Positions 4,738-6,199 of a stretch of 6,199 bases of DNA are shown here, piece after piece (within the stretch, counting starts at the first letter, position 1; each line of letters opens with the position of its first letter). The stretch lies in contig CAYGWP010000010.1 in the NCBI GenBank assembly GCA_964353455.1, forward strand, positions 1-6,199, in the 5' to 3' direction. The DNA comes from CAYGWP01 sp964353455 (lineage in GTDB: Bacteria; Planctomycetota; Phycisphaerae; FEN-1346). The notes under the pieces are model-generated. The model ran no database searches. It was not told the origin of the DNA and worked only from the letters and a program-made list of their open reading frames with translations. A program made the position numbers and the translations under genes.

Positions 4738-6199
4738 CTACGGCTCGGCCTCCAGGCGCACCTCGTGGATGGCGGCAAGGCCGAGGGCCTTATCGCCCAC
4801 CAGGGTCAGCACCCATTCCGCCTTCGCCAGCGGCGCGATGGGCCACTGCTCGACGTTGGCCGACCCCGGTGGGGCCTTGCCGAGCACGGGATCGCCCACG
4901 GGGTTGCCTGCGGCGTCGAAGGCCTGGAGTCCGGCGACGATTCCGCCCCGAAGCGGGTCCGGGGCCTTCAGTTCAATCACCAGGCGGGCCCTGAGTTCCG
5001 CGCGCCGCTGCGGTTCGCCTGCGGGCACCGTGAGGGCCGTCGCCGGGATGAGCGCAAGGAACAGGTCCCGGCCGTTACGGATGTACGATGCGAGCGAGAT
5101 GGCGCCTTCACGCGCCAGAGGCGTGCCGGCTGTGATCGTAAGGCGATAGACGAAGAGGCCGGGGTTGTGGCCCTGGGCGGTGAGGGCGGTGGCGAGTTTG
5201 ACTTCCTTGTAGCGGTCATCGGCCTTCGAGAGCGGGCCGCCGTCTTTCGGGAGTCCGGTGACGGCGATCTTCGTGCCGCCGGTTGTCTGCCACGGGGCGC
5301 GGAGCCGGCGTGCGGCCTCGTCTGAGAGCGCGACGTCCGGCGGGGCGGATGCGAGGGCCTTGAGTTCCGCGCCCTTTGGCGCGGCCTTCTCGGGGTATCG
5401 GCCGTCCTTGCGGTTGGCGGCGAACTGCTCGGCCTGCCACGCCAGATGGGCCTCGGCGCGCGTATTCCAATATGTCCAACTGTGCGCGCCCTGGCCGACG
5501 AACCAGCGGCACTTGGCGCCGCTGGAGTCGAGGACCTTGCGGAGGGCCTCCATCTGCGGCAGGGCGCCGTCCTGGCTGCCCGCGTCGAGGAACAGGGCGA
5601 AGGGCAGGGGCCCCGCGAGTTTCCCGGCCAGGACGACGCTCGACCGCTCGGCGTAGAGCGTCGCGGTCTCCGGCGACCGCGGGCCGATCCAGTAATCGAG
5701 GCCGAACCCGCCGGCGTATCCTCGAAACTCCATCGCCCCCGACAGGACGCTGACCGCCCCGTACAGGTCGGGCCGCTTCACGGCGTGGTAGAACGCGGCG
5801 TTTCCGCCGGCCGAGATGCCCACGATGCCTCGCTGCCCCTTTTCGCGCGACGCCGGGTAGTGAGACTCGACGAACGAGCGCAGGTCGTCGGTCAGGAAGT
5901 CGCCCCACCGCATCCACGGCTGTGCGGTGGAGTTGATGAACCATGTGCCGCCGCCGACCGACGTGCACACGGCGATAACCTCGAACTTCGCCAGGTGCGG
6001 CTCGAGCGCGGCCTTCCAGTTCCACTCCGCGTCAAGCAAGCCGGGAAGGAAATATATAACTGGATATTGCCCGTCTGCCTTGAGGCCCGCCGGGTGTCCG
6101 ACCCAGAACCGCTCGATCTTGCCGGTTGCGGGCGACTCAACGATGTACTTCTTCCAGAGGGTCGGCGCCGGCGCGGCCGCCGCCTGCCCCGCCGCCAAC
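4738..6199 (-). CDS. Secreted alpha/beta-hydrolase esterase (esterase-D/CE1-like) with C-terminal extension, 5' partial
   Basis: The frame runs off the right edge. A TTG at 6198 could be read as a start, but the Ala-rich stretch AAGQAAAAPAP looks like the end of a signal peptide, so the true start is probably outside the window. Numbering from that TTG, residues 14-262 form a putative-esterase (PF00756) domain: YPVIYFLPGLLDAEWNW (45-61) carries the oxyanion-hole region, GISAGG (127-132) is the nucleophile elbow with Ser129, Asp205 in LFLDAGSQDG is the likely acid, and His239 in GQGAHSWTYW completes the triad. Such enzymes hydrolyse acetyl, feruloyl or other acyl esters, in carbohydrate esterase family 1 on plant or algal polysaccharides. 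Residues ~263-486 form an Ala/Lys/Pro-rich linker and a second, strand-rich domain (LFVYRLTITAGTP, ARLVIELKAPD, AEWVLTLVGDK) that I do not recognise; it may be a binding module. An epimerase follows 82 bp downstream. The triad is clear; the substrate is not. Confidence 0.88.
   Translation of the reverse strand, partial: LAAGQAAAAPAPTLWKKYIVESPATGKIERFWVGHPAGLKADGQYPVIYFLPGLLDAEWNWKAALEPHLAKFEVIAVCTSVGGGTWFINSTAQPWMRWGDFLTDDLRSFVESHYPASREKGQRGIVGISAGGNAAFYHAVKRPDLYGAVSVLSGAMEFRGYAGGFGLDYWIGPRSPETATLYAERSSVVLAGKLAGPLPFALFLDAGSQDGALPQMEALRKVLDSSGAKCRWFVGQGAHSWTYWNTRAEAHLAWQAEQFAANRKDGRYPEKAAPKGAELKALASAPPDVALSDEAARRLRAPWQTTGGTKIAVTGLPKDGGPLSKADDRYKEVKLATALTAQGHNPGLFVYRLTITAGTPLAREGAISLASYIRNGRDLFLALIPATALTVPAGEPQRRAELRARLVIELKAPDPLRGGIVAGLQAFDAAGNPVGDPVLGKAPPGSANVEQWPIAPLAKAEWVLTLVGDKALGLAAIHEVRLEAEP

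Noticed and set aside
3573..4994. Long 473-codon plus-strand open frame antisense to the epimerase
   Set aside because: It begins inside the palindromic repeat and runs opposite a full-length epimerase with intact motifs. Its translation is rich in Arg/Gly/Ala without domain features, as expected of antisense frames in G+C-rich DNA.
6196..6198. TTG at the right edge as the true esterase start
   Set aside because: The following Ala-rich segment looks like the C-terminal end of a signal peptide whose charged start and hydrophobic core are missing, so the gene most likely continues beyond the window.

Overview
The window is about two thirds G+C. Its long genes use mostly G/C-ending codons, and clear Shine-Dalgarno sequences precede two of the starts. 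The protein mix is a carbohydrate-active protein with a jelly-roll tail, a secreted double beta-helix protein of the pectate-lyase-3/GH55 type, a small tandem-ACT protein, a nucleotide-sugar epimerase and a secreted esterase. This is what I would expect from a polysaccharide-degrading bacterium of the Planctomycetes/Phycisphaerae or a related PVC lineage. That placement is inferred from gene content and composition only, because the window contains no rRNA or other marker gene.

Layout: five protein genes in two convergent blocks. The plus-strand block (1-3554) holds (1) the C-terminal part of an unassigned carbohydrate-active protein, cut by the left edge; (2) close behind it, an exported ~638-residue beta-helix protein; and (3) after 67 bp, a 141-residue stand-alone tandem-ACT protein. 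The minus-strand block reads leftward from the right edge: (5) an alpha/beta-hydrolase esterase with a long C-terminal extension, N-terminus cut by the right edge; then an 82-bp gap with a candidate promoter; then (4) an extended-SDR epimerase of the UDP-N-acetylglucosamine 4-epimerase (WbpP-like) type. Every stretch longer than 300 bases is covered by a gene.

The two blocks end face to face. The gap between the two stop codons (3555-3689) is filled almost exactly by a roughly 129-bp imperfect palindrome with an 18-bp perfect outer stem and three inner hairpins. This is the least explained element in the window and looks like a mobile or dispersed palindromic repeat (MITE/REP-like).

Functionally, genes 1, 2 and 5 fit extracellular breakdown of a complex glycan: backbone cleavage by a beta-helix enzyme, binding or hydrolysis by gene 1, and de-esterification by gene 5. 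Gene 4 makes activated sugars for the cell's own surface glycans. The ACT protein is probably an unrelated small-ligand sensor. I see no defence system, CRISPR array, transposase, tRNA or rRNA.
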